Positions 12,563-23,956 of a stretch of DNA of 64,000 bases are shown piece by piece. Positions within the stretch are counted from its first letter, which is position 1; each line of letters begins with the position of its first letter. Source of the stretch: Pohlia nutans (Eukaryota; Streptophyta; Bryopsida; Bryales; Mniaceae); contig CM040097.1 of assembly GCA_022496805.1 (NCBI GenBank), positions 22,744,072 to 22,808,071 on the forward strand. The letters are read 5' to 3'. Both the position numbers and the translations under genes were made by a program. The notes beneath the pieces are model-generated. The model worked only from the letters and a program-made list of their open reading frames with translations. It did no database searches and was not told where the DNA came from.

Positions 12563-13580
12563 ATTTGCCATATTAGCTCTATATTGTACTTTATACTTGA
12601 CAATTTATACAATACGATATTGATATATAATTTTGTCAAGGTTTCATGTGAATGAGATTTTTTTATGACTGAAAATATCTTGCTATTAAGTGTGTATTTA
12701 AATATCCAAACTTTGTCATATGCAATGATGCTTTCTCAATATTAGATGTGCATGTACATACCTCAATCTTTTATCTTGTAAGTAAAATATATATTTTTTC
12801 AAATATATATTTAAATTTATAACCATATTTGAATTATTAATATAAGAAATAATTTAAAATTATAAGAAATTTCTAGCAAGGTTTCTCATATTATTGTTAA
12901 CTCAACTTTTTTTATAAAAATCACAAAATTGTAATTTGATCAATATCCAAGCATAATGAACCTAAAATGTACCCATGTCTATATTCTTTATTTTTCTTAC
13001 TAGGATAATTATAAAATGATCATATTTTCAATGAAATTTATAAATTTCCAAGAAATTGTTGATGTGCACTTTTACATATTGAAGTGCACTTTTAACGAAA
13101 CCCTTGTTCTTAGAAATTTTCCCCATAATTGCCTAGATAATAAGGAGTCTATTGCTTGGAATAGTTGTACACACCCACCCTCGGCCGGCTTATGACATTT
13201 TGACCGAGCAACCGGTCAAAGTGCTCATAAGTTCATTAAATTTTTAAAATACTAAATCGGCTGAGCAACTAAACTCTTCAAGTTTTTAGCTTCTCGCGCG
13301 TCACGCGAGTGACTAGCGAGCAGTAAAAAAGGACAAAAATTTACCCCCCCTGGGGGGATAAATTTTTGCCCTTTTTTTTGCTCTAAAAGTTGACCTCTTT
13401 AAAGGTTCTGAACGTTTAGCTACTAAATGTCAGTTTCAAATACCTTAGCTGCTTAATACTTTATGATTTTTTATTCCACGCATTTTTACATACGCGATAA
13501 TCGGATTATTTCTCGCGCGTTTATCGTGCAGCGTTCTGTTGATATTGTTCACGATACTCAAACAAATGTGCGTCACCAAA
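12563..13580. other. AT-rich spacer with a C/G hairpin
   Basis: The right end of the foldback-like element lies at 13108. At about 13327-13378 an inverted repeat (AAAGGACAAAAATTTA, a run of C, a run of G, then TAAATTTTTGCCCTTT) forms a strong hairpin, perhaps a tiny foldback insertion. A CG-rich patch (TCTCGCGCGTCACGCGAG) precedes it. No gene is supported. Confidence 0.4.
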
Positions 13581-13584
13581 ATAT

Positions 13585-16500
13585 GAAGGAATCCCAGGAT
13601 GAGAATGCTGCTCAGCCTCCTCTTCTGCCTGAGGTATTATTTTTATTCCAAGACAATCTGGGTATATGAATCATGTCATTTCATTCGTTTGTCTGCATTA
13701 TTCTCATTCACTCTGGATTCTTGTCATAGGTTTCGGTTGCGGGTAATGCAGCTCACTTGGTCGAGGTTATCAACCTCAGTGACTTCAGTAGTGACGTTAA
13801 TTATTTTTGTACCTGCCCTCGTGAGTTTGAGGAGGTCGCTAGCATAAATCCTCACTGCTTTCTCTCAGCTGCTCCTAGTTTGCCCAATAGTGTCTCGCAT
13901 CCTATTATCTACCGTGATGAGTTCAGTCCCAGTTGCAGCCCACCGTATTCTCTAGTTTCTAGAGAGTATGTGCCCACTTTGCCGGTAGTGTCTGTACCAT
14001 GTTTCCCTCTAGGTTCTCATCCCCCTTCTCCTCCAGGGTTTCTTCCTACCTCCCTCCAATGTCTGCTCCAGATTCAGATATTGGATTTGTTCCTACTTCT
14101 CCTCCGGATTATGTTGTTGCTTATCCTCTGGGATTTGTACCTACTTCTCCTCTTGAGTTTCTATCTCGTCCTCTCCAGTTTCTCCATACGTCCCCTACGA
14201 TGGATTTTCCTAGGTTACCTCCTTTGTTAGCAGAGTCTGTTGAGATTGGCTTCTCAACTTCACCAATTTCCCTACTAGGCGTTAGCTTTGCAGACTTCCG
14301 TGGGTTAGGTAGATGATCAACTACACGAGGTAGAAGAGATTGCAGGCGATTGGCCTAGCTCTGTATCGTTGCATTTTTGCCTCGTGCAGTTTATATCATG
14401 ATTCTCTACTTGGTTTATAATTGTATCATGATGTTTCAGAATCCAGTCAGACGGGTTATTGTTGATGATGGAGCTCATTCCAATGATGAAGACCCACAGC
14501 CGGCTCTTGGAGAATCCGATGGCGAATCTAGCGACGCTGAGGAATTGGATGCAGCCGACCTTTCCAATGATCAGCTTCGAGCGATGAACAAACTTAACTC
14601 CGTCGCAACGATTGAGCAGCTCCGTATTGCTTTGACCCAGGACTCTCGCATGCCAATACCTTTATGCCGAATGGTGACAATGCCCAACTTTGTCTTGTGA
14701 TCTTACTATGCTTGAAGCTGACTTTGTTCACGGATATCGGGAGGGAGCCGCAATGTTCTACGTTTCTACAATGGACGAGCAAGGTGTTGTTCACAATGTC
14801 TCTGATGATGATCATCAATCTTGGAGTGAGCATTGGCGTGCTGCTGATTTGTAATTCGAGGAGTTCTTGCTCAGCAGACCTTCTCTACACCATTTGAAGA
14901 ATGTTAAGTTCTTTGTATGCGATGGTAATCACCGACTGCAAGCGTGGATGAAGGTAATTTCCCTTGATCACTCAGAGGAAAGGAAGTGGCATTACTCAGT
15001 TGACTCCATCGTGCTCGACACCAACGGTCGCATCGGTGCCGTAATGCAAGCTATGCACGACGTAACACTAGTAGAAAACATGGTCGAAAAGAACCGCAGC
15101 CAAAATCGGCTGCGGTTCTTTTGACCACCCTGATCTGCAGTCGCATAGCGACTGCAGATTTTTCTTTTTTGATTTACGACTGCAATTTTAGGAATTCTAG
15201 GGCGTGTAATATACCGTTGGAAAGGTCTTGAAAATACCTTTCCAACGGGATATTACACGCCCCTAAATGATTAAAATTGCAGTCGCAAATCCAAAAAAAC
15301 AAATCTGCAGTCGTTTAGCGACTGCAGATCAAGGTGGTCAAAAGAACCGCAGCCGATTTTGGCTGCGGTTCTTTTCGACCATGTTTTCTACTAGTGTAAA
15401 TAAGAAAGCCCCATTTGAATACAATTTACATAATTATGGTCTGAAATTTTATTCATTATGTCGTTCAACCATTCTCAAAACTTTGTCTTCGCAGATCTAC
15501 GGAAAATTCGCACGTGAAGACAAACCTGGTGCATGATTTGCACCAAGTTCGCATATTTGGTTTAATGCCGGTGGAGCAGTTTAAGGGCATCATCAGTACC
15601 TCGGACTTTGAACGGGTCAAGACCTATGTTCAGCAATCGTGGTTTACTCTTCCAGCGGACGTCTTCACCACTCTGATTTTCAGTGTAAGTCCATTCCGCA
15701 GATTGCGTGTCATCACTTCCCTTACATTTAATTTCAATACCTAATTTTTTCCTCATGTTTTTGTTTACAGCAAGATATAGCTGTGGCAGGAGATGAAGAA
15801 GTGAAGAAGTACTGTGAGGTCACGCCGGAAGCAGATTTAACAAGTGACAACATAAAGTAGGCTTTCGTGAAGGGCATGAAGGACAAGACCGCTGCTTTGA
15901 GAACTAAATTGCGGAAGATGACTTCCGTTGCAAATCCGATCTATTGTGATTGGATATTGCAAGAGGTATATACCCTAAACCTCTCCAAATGACCTGCTCA
16001 ATGATCAAAGCTCAAATCTAATTCATTTGTGTTGTGCAGGTTGAGAAACACTACGCCCGCAACTCACTCTACCCAAGAGATGCAACTAGAGAAACTGCAA
16101 CTCATCACATCATGTAAGGGCAGTAAGGCGAGCCCGGAAAAGAAGATTATGTGGGTATGTTGGTGGAACAGTTCTCCACAAAGTCAGGCCGCACGAAATT
16201 TTCTCACGAAGGCCAGTGACGAAGTTCTCAGTCTATGGCTTGACAAGGCGGTTTGGTATGCGGGGGTGGGTAAAGCTGTATCGTCTATACTTTTGCTTTC
16301 ATCGTGCTGATTTTTTATTTGGCTCTTTATTCCTAATCTCTAAATTGGTTTGTTTCAGTTCATGGATGCCGCCATTGAGTTGTTCAACTCAATCGCAGAG
16401 AAGGATGGCTTCCACATCGATTATTCACTTGCTGATTCTATCGCTTCTTATCTCGAGAAGTGGAGGATGAAGTTATGGGACGTTGGCTTCACAGACATGT

Positions 16501-18897
16501 TCAAAAAATCCGGCTTTAAGAAGAAGGATGAATTCGCCAAACACGCTGATGCATCCCTGTTGGTCAATCGTGTTATTTATCGGTTCGTATTCAAAATTCA
16601 CAAATTCTCTTTCCTCTAAATTATTTCTAATTCTTCTTGATGATTCATATTTTGATAATGTTTATTCTACGCAGGTACTTCATGTTGGAGTTGATTCCAA
16701 AGAAGGCGTTAGCAAGGATGATCTACCTCCTTTCTTATTCTCATGGAGTGATTTGTTCAGCCCGACTTGCATGTTCAATCCGTATCAGATGAAGACGTGG
16801 ACGTCTGCTCATCTTCGCAGCACTGGCTGGTACCTTGAGTGTGGTCCTAAACACATACCAGAGGCTGAGAGGGCCCTCTACACAGCAGCAAAGAATTCCA
16901 AGGACGTCATTCTTGTCGAAAAAAACGACGGGTCTCTGGACGAGGCTGCGAGAGCTAAAGCAATTGCAAAGATTCATGCCCAAGACCTCTAGAAGAAAGA
17001 GAACTTGAAGGCCCTTGTTGAGAAGGAGGTTGCCAAGGAGGAAGCACGGAAGGCGAAGGAGGCCAAGAAGAATCAGATGAAGGCCGAGAAGGGAAAGGGG
17101 AAGAAACAGAAGGCGGATGTTGTTGCCAACACAAACGACTCTGCGGTGGTGGACGAGGCCTAGAGCAACCGAGCTTCAAAGGAGGTGGGCAATAAGCGAG
17201 GTTCTCCTCTGATTTCTTTCACACAGGAGCAATTGACTCAAGGTCCAGCCATCGCGGCGGTTGCGGATGACGTTGATTTGCCAAACGACGAGCTCTTCAT
17301 GAACTTCTCGCTTGGAGCACTCTTGTCGGAGGGTAAACCTGCACTTCCTACCATGCAAGAAATCACGACATTCCTCAAGAAGGTATTACTAATCCTGTCA
17401 CAATAGTTTTGACCCATTTCTAAATACTTCACATTCAAATTACTTGTAATCATTCTCTAATGCATTCCACTATTTTGTTATATGTCTGATGCAACATCGA
17501 AGAGACTAAGATCGCATGATCGATGGTCGCCGCGAAGGGCTCTATTGACCTCATGTTGGTGGACTACCAAGAGGATTTGCGCGTCCCGACTGTATCTGAT
17601 CCTCCCATCGAGGTCCCCCTTTGGAATAAATTCTCGCAATCCAATTTCGATGCCATTTTTGACTTTGCTGATAATCACATTCAGGACGATGGAGCCATGG
17701 TTGTCATCCACCCTTACGACGTAAAAGCGAAGTCGGCCGTTCTCGGATATGCGGAGAGTTATGGGTTTGTGGAACGGAAAAACTGGGTCTGCATGAATCG
17801 TTTGCATCTGTGTTATCCGGCCAATCCGCAGTTGACGGTACGTTTGACTTCGTTCTTTATCAAAGTCTATAATTTCTCATTAATGACCTTCTAATAACAT
17901 TGACTTAATTCGTTTGTGGTTCTCATTGTCTCGTGATGTTTCAGACACAGAGATTTGGAGCCTACCTATTGGTGAGGAGGGAAGGCTCCAACTTCCAATT
18001 CAATCCAGTTTCATCTATGTACGAAGTCGGGGTGGACATCGGATCAGATGAGTGGCTGCAGAACTACACCACCAAATCAGACCAGGCCATGAACGGGACC
18101 AAGCCGTGGCGCAGACCCCGAGAAAAGAACAGAGGGTTTTGGCACGTTCTCATTGAGGCTTGTTCTAAACCGGGAGACATCGTTCTTAACTGCAACGCGA
18201 TGACTGGTAATCTTCAGTCATCCAGGTTTTTCCATTCATTCGCAACTTGTTTAATGACTTCCTTTTGTGCACGGACAATCCGCTTATGATCTTCGTGTCT
18301 GTGTGTATTCTAGGCGCTTCCATTCATGCTTGCAGGAATGTCAACCACCACATTGTAGCTTTGGAGAAGGACAAAGCTATCTATGATGCACTCATAGCTC
18401 CTCTAGTGCGTGCTAAGGCTACCTCCGTTGCAGCGCGGCCTTCAGCATCGAAGTGCTCTCACGATCCAGATACCATGGAGATTGTACCGGCGCAGATCAA
18501 GACAAGACGTCAGAGTTAGTAAGTTTGTTTGAATTAAAATTTGCTAGCTACATGATGATATCAATTTTGAGCAGCCCAAAGTACTAATGTTCTTCCTATG
18601 TTTTATAGACATTTGATTGGAATGAGCCCTCCTCGACAGAAGCCTTTTTTTGCTGCCCGCGGCTTCTTCCCAAGTCCACCAAAACCGTTTGAGCTCCTTG
18701 TGTACGTGGAGCCACTTGCTAGGGCACTTGCTGAGCAAAGTCTTGATGACGTGGAGATGACAGAGGGAGCTGTTGATACTGGGATTTCACGGTTCATGGA
18801 TGTAGAAGCTGCGGAGACTTCTCGCACCCATAGTTCTAGCTCTTTTTCTAGGACATCATCTTCTACACATGAGGACTCTTCTGATGATTCCTCATAG
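13585..18897 (+). pseudogene. ParB-like / DNA-methyltransferase-like MULE gene, copy 1
   Basis: Multi-exon gene; about ten exons can be followed by similarity to the 33-38.5 kb copy and by GT/AG junctions. A Ser/Pro-rich N-terminal part (13585-14316) precedes a ParB-like core (14441-15061) with FFVCDGNHRLQAW, the GxHR signature of ParB/sulfiredoxin-like folds. A long middle region (15495-17394) contains a WWNS motif and a Lys/Glu-rich stretch, and a C-terminal domain follows (17523-18510). That domain has the beta-class methyltransferase order: motif IV position first (LMLVDYQED, where DPPY is expected), then motif I (GDIVLNCNAMTG, intron, ASIHACRN). It is damaged by a frameshift near 14680 (11 nt short relative to the other copy), another near 16075, and stops at 14852, 15858, 16990 and 17161. 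The N-terminal exons could belong to another gene. DNA binding or modification is inferred; activity is doubtful. Confidence 0.6.
15066..15396. mobile_element. 331-bp CACTA-type hairpin MITE
   Basis: Begins CACTAGTAGAAAACATGGTC and ends with its reverse complement. TAA on both sides (15063-15065 and 15397-15399) is a 3-bp duplication as expected for CACTA elements. Almost the whole element is self-complementary: arms with GAACCGCAGCC, CTGCAGTCGC and GGGCGTGTAATATACCGT pair across the centre. It sits in an intron of the ParB-methyltransferase copy, four bases after the start of the splice donor GT. Related sequence occurs at 23957-24610. Confidence 0.92.
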
Positions 18898-19189
18898 TGA
18901 AGTGTAATTTGCATTTCTATGTTATTTTATGATTGGTACTGAGACTAAAAGGGCCCCTACACTCATGTTTTCATACGAGCATTATTTTTCACGTCATTGT
19001 TTTTTGTGATCTTTGATGCCTTCATGAATTGTTGCATTTTCTACAACCCTAAACCCTAAAGCACGGTCAATCTCATCCTAAACCCTACATCCCAAACTGA
19101 ATATCAAATTTATTCTACATGGATACAATATCTAAAACCCAAAATTAGTAATCCATCATCTCTAAAAGTCCCTGAATCCTACAGCCTAG

Positions 19190-19304
19190 TCCCACGGTCA
19201 TAGGTATCTTTCAAAAAAAAAAAAAAAAAACTCAAAATTTCCTACGCTCTCAGGCTCTCCTGCTCTTTTGCTCTCCGCTCTTGGGCTCACATACTAGCAC
19301 CCCC
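19190..19304. repeat. Right terminal repeat of MULE copy 1
   Basis: Reading inward from the end (reverse complement), the sequence starts GGGGGTGCTAGTATGTGAGC and continues with AGAGCGGAGAGC-type repeats. This matches the ends at 39302 and 50601. A second block CCCACGGTCATAGG at about 19190-19204 lies roughly 100 bp from the end, as in the other copies. Directly outside (19305 on) the sequence is the coding DNA of a reverse-strand relative of the same gene, so this element landed inside an older copy. The left end of this MULE was not found in the window. The interval 18898-19190 is 3' flank with short CCCTAAA-rich patches and a run of A. Confidence 0.7.
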
Positions 19305-20500
19305 GTCAATCTTGTCCTTAATGCACTTCAACATTGTTAAAACTATGCTATTCTTGGTAATATCTTCTTCTGCAATTTGTTCACAAGAGGCCCTAGTTGC
19401 AATATCTCCCGCTGCGGATATCTCTTGTTGTAAGCAAAATATGGTAAGAATGGTTAGTCCAAAATGTAAAGTGCATTAAAAATGATATGTAGAGTGAGTG
19501 TAGTGCAAGACTTACACGAAATATCTATTTAGTGAACGTCTCTACTGGAAGATGATACTAAGACTGGCGAACGGAATTTTTACATCTTTCTATATCCACG
19601 CCACTAATGATTCCATCTAGCTGCTCGACCATCATTAGTCCAAACTTGCGAACTTGATACAAAGTATATACCTAGTTCATTTTAATGTGCAAATTCTTTG
19701 TGTCTACAATCACAAATACCAAAGCGTGAGACATTGATATTTATATATACATAACATTGATAGAAGTACATGAGCAGGACGGAATGAACATTAGGAACTT
19801 GTTAATGTCGTGCATGACCTGCATGACTGCACCGATGTGGCCTTTTGTGTCAAGTATGATATATAATGTCTATGGAATAGTGCCATTTTGGGTCATTTGG
19901 GTGGTCCTAGACGGTCACATTCGACCACGCTTGTAGTATGTGGTTACTATCACATACGAAGAACATCACAGGGTCCAAATGAGGTAAAGCGCTCCACTAA
20001 GCACATCATCAGTGCTTTTTTTGAAGAATCTTCATCATAACAATTGAAAAAAATATACAAACTACTAAAAAAGATTATAGTCCAATGTTCTATACTTATA
20101 GATGTATCAAATATCCAAAAACAAAAGATTTTGTGAATATTACAAGTATCCAAAGGAAAATTATGTCTTTGTCATCACTCCTCATTAGTCCTTGATTAAA
20201 GACTATTTTGGATGAATTATCTAATATTTTGGATAGAATATGCCATTAAGGACTCCACTAAGTGTGCATGGTTGACTTGTTTCACCTCATTTGAACCCCA
20301 CATTGCGTAAGTGATGCAACAAAGGCTTGCTCTCCAAGTACATCTCATATGGACACTTGACTGTGCGGACGATCAATGCTTCATAAAAGTTGGGCTGAGG
20401 GGGTTGCGGACTTAGAAACCTCTAAGCAATGGACTCCTACTTAGTCATGGAATAACACAACAATCAAGAGAAATATCATGGCCAAAAAGAATGAGGAAAT
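19305..20500 (-). pseudogene. ParB-like / methyltransferase-like MULE gene, decayed copy 4
   Basis: On the minus strand, translation gives pieces collinear with copy 1. At about 20390-20285 is YLESKPLLHHLRNVGF (copy 1 has FLLSRPSLHHLKNVKF). At about 19990-19815 is FFVCDSNHILQAW followed by GHIGAVMQVMHDIN (copy 1: FFVCDGNHRLQAW, GRIGAVMQAMHDV). Next comes an exon with YQVRKFGLMMVEQLDGII, closed by a GTAAGT donor, and an exon at about 19425-19305 with EDITKNSIVLTMLKCIKDK. About 280 bp of unrelated sequence separates the first two pieces. Stops are frequent, including one where copies 1 and 2 have Trp. The gene breaks off exactly at the right end of MULE copy 1, which inserted into it. The methyltransferase half is not present here. 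Confidence 0.7.
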
Positions 20501-21356
20501 GTGCCAATGGATTGAACCAAGGGTTAAAGTGAACCCTCCACACAAAATGATAGTATGCTAGATAATTTGGCAACACACACGAATCACAAAATACTCCACT
20601 ATTTCAACCGTAATTGTTGTAGGTAACTAGAGTACCTAAAAAAAGGTTAAAATGGTCAAAATCATAGCAAAAATTTGAAAAAGGGTAAATTGCACTTTTG
20701 CAACAAAAGGACAGCACACATGCGGGTACACCGTACACAATTAGCACTCACACATTCAAATTACACCAAAATTATGCACAAAAACATTCCACAATGCTAA
20801 GCAATGACCCTACATACCAACTACACGTTGAAAGTAGGGAAGCGGATGAATATTGTATTTTTTTGTGAGGGTTTGGACAACTCTTTTGCGTTGTGCCCAC
20901 AATCCTAATTTTATACATAAAATTGCATATCAATCACCAATTACCTAATATACTAAATTGGGGAATAACCCTAGTGCAATTTTGGCAGTGCTTTTGCGTT
21001 ATGCCGTGCACCGGGAATTTTTCCACAAAATACACCACAATCAATTTGAAATTGCAATGTTCACCACAAAGATCTTCTAACCTAATGCAATAAATGAGAT
21101 AGAGGACCAAACCACAAAATACCTAGTAGAACAATTAGGGTTGCAATTAAGAGATGACAATCTCTACAAGACACACCAAATGACGAGAGGTAGCTTTCAC
21201 CTCTAAAAAATGTCGAATCATCAAGAAGAGGGAGGTAGCCAAGCCATCCCCCTCTTATATCATTATGTCTACCCCCCCCCCCCCCGGTAATATGACACGG
21301 AGGGAGACAGGGGTTTTGGGCTATTGCAAACTATGGTTATCCAACTGGGGGTTGAA
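20500..21356 (-). other. Upstream leader of decayed copy 4
   Basis: Non-coding, AT-rich. The reverse strand of 21021-20964 resembles 4675-4745, upstream of copy 1, supporting a shared 5' leader in this MULE family. A run of 15 C lies at about 21271. The 10 bases 21357-21366 are the left target duplication of the next MULE. Confidence 0.4.
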
Positions 21357-21883
21357 GCTGAAGCACGGACGACACTTCTATGTGAGCGTAGAGCGGAGAG
21401 CGCAAATTTGGAGAGCATAGAGCGGGCATAAATTAAAAATAGTAATATTTTTACTATTTTATAACTTATTTTTGAAAGATTCGAATATTCCAAAGAATAT
21501 TTGAGATTCATGCTAATAATAGTATAATTTTTTGACCCATTACCGTGGAAATGAGGGCCACGAAAAACAATCACTTTTTTTTTGGTACACTTTTGATTGT
21601 TTTTAATTACTTAAAATAGACACAGAAATAGATAATTGAGAAATAGAGGTTCTGTATAAAACCAAAGCAAATGAAGAGGTCAATAAAGGTTTCAATGAGT
21701 GAACAAGATTGATGCCATTGAAGACTAAGTGAACAGAAGGACAAGGCACAAGGGACAAAGCACGTAGTTGTGGCATTCTTATCTCATCAATTTTGTCTTT
21801 GTTCTAGGTACTTGTTGATTTGATTCCTACAACTTGGACTACAGCAATAATTCATTGTGGTGGACGAAGTTGTCGGGACTCAA

Positions 21884-21890
21884 TATATAA
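21884..21890 (+). promoter_or_regulatory. TATA box candidate for the left-end ORF
   Basis: TATATAA lies 50 bp upstream of the ATG at 21940, inside the left end of the outer MULE. The spacing suits a short 5' leader. No other core element is identified. Confidence 0.5.
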
Positions 21891-21939
21891 GGACGTCCCT
21901 AAACTCAAACACAACAAGAATGTAGACGAGTAGTGTACG

Positions 21940-22585
21940 ATGGAAGAGGAGAGATACATGTTTGACGGCCTAGGACGGAATGAGGAGATAGTAAGTTTAG
22001 AAATTCCCCACATTCCATTTAATCCATCGCCGGAACGTGAGAGGAATGAGAAAAGTGCTGCAGAACGATATCGTTATGAGTATGTGATGACACCCTTCTC
22101 ACAGTCCACGCAAGCTTGGAAGTGGAGGGTGGAAGAGGAGGAGCGGCAACGATATACGGACAAATTGAAGAGGGAAGATGTGGTGGAAAGAGAAGAAGAT
22201 GCGGTGGAGGAGTGAGAAGAGGTGGAGGATGAGGACAACACGGTTGACGACGAAGAGGAGGTCAATGAGGCAATGGATTCTTCGAAGCCGTTGTCATTTT
22301 GTGAGAGCATGCGAGGGTTATCACCACATCCTTTGCCATTGAGAGAATGGATGAAGGACCGAACCATTAGCTATGTAGATTTATTTCGACCCAATCTAGT
22401 AAGCCCGCCTTGATCAAATGAGGAACATGCAGCAAGAGCTTCAAGGAGCTGGGCATATCGGTTTCGTAGTTAAAAAGACAATGAGAAGTCTAGAGTTGAA
22501 CGGTGTGAAAGACCTGCAAAAATTATTGTACTGCAATGATTGGACAAGAATAAAGATCATTGAATATGGTTTGTACTTTTCGTAG
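21940..22585 (+). pseudogene. Acidic left-end ORF of the outer MULE
   Basis: ATG at 21940 opens a frame running to 22413, broken once by TGA at 22213-22215 and continuing in the same frame. The product is highly charged: an Arg/Glu-rich middle, an EEDAVEE-type acidic stretch, then LSFCESMRGLSPHPLPL and a tail with WMKDRTISYVDLFRP. A separate 55-codon frame from ATG 22418 to TAG 22585 (KTMRSLELNGVKDLQKLLYC) may be a further exon. I recognise no family. It lies between the left terminal repeat and the transposase 3' end, convergent with the transposase. No equivalent is seen in the inner MULE, so it may be a captured fragment. Confidence 0.35.
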
Positions 22586-22699
22586 AGTGGAGAAAGACAT
22601 ATTTTTATTTGCTTGAGTGATAGAGCAAGTACACACGCGGTCAACAAACGACCACGTCCATTAGGGACAAAGTATTCCTAAGCCGGGTACAAGTCTAGG

Positions 22700-23956
22700 T
22701 GGTAGAATGTGTCAAGAGGCCACCTTCGAGGATGAGCTTGACCTTGTTGAAACTAAAGGTCCGGGCGTGTATGAACATGTTAACTTTGGGATCTAAATTA
22801 GAAACATTGACGAATATGTAGTAGAGGTGCTTACAATTCAGATAGGAATTGCGCCTGCTTCCAAACTAGATAATCATATTTTTGAAGGCCGCGCAAGTAC
22901 ACTCCGGGTGAGAGCTCACCGTCACTTGGTAAACGGCATCCGTAGGAGGAGGTTTGGACTGCAACATGATAATACAATCGAACCCCGGGTGGAGGATCAT
23001 GGTCAACTTCAAAATGGTTCCGTGCATGGCTTGAGCAGATCCAACATTATCCCTGCGTTTTTCGAGGACCCAGTGCCGGAGCGTCGAGTAGCCTTGGATT
23101 TCCTTGTGGAAGGAATGTAGTCGGGGTTGTCGGGAATTCCAACCCTTGACAAGTCGAGTGGGGCTGTGGGGGAGCAGAGTTCTTGAAGAATCGAGTTGGA
23201 TTGACGCGCTCCTTAGAAGGGAGTTGGAATCCTGCATTCTCAAGGGCCACGATCTCTGGGCAAGTGAGTTTAGTACCAAGTATAACAGGCCACACGGAAG
23301 GAATTGGGAACTTGCCTTGGGTGTCTGAAAATGGGATGACCCACTTGCGACAGAAGCCCTTCACATAACGCTCGATGTCGTCCGGACATAAGAAGAACTT
23401 TATAGATTTCTGTTTTTGCATTGTGTAAAAATCCCAAACTCCAGAGTAGGCCGGGCAAGCAACACTCCGATTGTTGGTGACGAGCTTCGCAGTGCATTTC
23501 TTTTTAGTACCCGTATGCATGGTCTAACAAGACTTGCTAGAATTGTAAGGGACACGGGCTATATGCCAAACCAACTCGTCAACCTTGATTTTTTGAACGG
23601 CGGTGAGTCGACGAAAATCAAGCCCGGACGGTGGAGGCTCTTGAATTTCTTGCACGTCTAGAGAAGACTCTTCAACAAATGTAGGTAGGATTACGGGATT
23701 AGATCTAGAGAGTCTCTTACCGGGACGGGGGCGAGAGTAGTTGACGGTGTCGGGGCGGTGTGTCTCATCATCTGCACCAATGGGGGTATCGGGCCTACGA
23801 TTCTGCGATCCAAACACCTCAGCGCCCTCGAGGTGTGGATTTTGAGTGCAAAACTCCTCGCCTCCGGGTATGTCTAACAAGACCTTCTAAAGCACAGCAG
23901 GATCACCGGTGCGCTCGGCACGGCGTTGGGCGCTACGAAGTTTCAATTCCTCCTTG
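22700..23956 (-). pseudogene. MULE transposase remnant (C-terminal part, SWIM), outer MULE
   Basis: Read on the minus strand, this matches the C-terminal half of the transposase at 26.8-28.3 kb. Its pieces are EEFCTQNPHLEGAEVFGS, then CPDDIERYVKGFCRKWV and a SWIM zinc finger with CTCAAF followed by CKHLYYIF. The tail FIHARTFSFNKVKLILEGG closely parallels the inner copy. SWIM fingers bind DNA in Mutator-type transposases. Frames shift at least twice and a TAG lies inside the SWIM motif. The 5' part (zinc finger and DDE) is absent because the sequence is cut at 23957 by CACTA-like DNA. Confidence 0.8.

Larger units (their letters stand above)
5435..13108. mobile_element. 7.7-kb foldback-like element with 23-bp perfect TIRs
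   Basis: Both ends carry the same perfect 23-bp inverted repeat, beginning AACAAGGGTTTCGTTAAAAG (5435-5457 and reverse complement at 13086-13108). The bases CTTA directly precede the left end (5431-5434) and follow the right end (13109-13112), a plausible 4-bp target duplication. Inside are two tandem arrays built around the same near-palindromic core in opposite orientations (7.4-8.8 kb and 9.96-12.06 kb), which gives a foldback layout. Two smaller elements (5881-6699 and 10627-11532) have inserted into it. No transposase is visible, so the element is either non-autonomous or its gene is unrecognisable. A 4-bp duplication does not point firmly to one superfamily. Confidence 0.7.

Noticed and set aside
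19040..19110. Telomere or interstitial telomeric array
   Set aside because: Only two or three CCCTAAA-like units; similar short patches occur elsewhere and look incidental.
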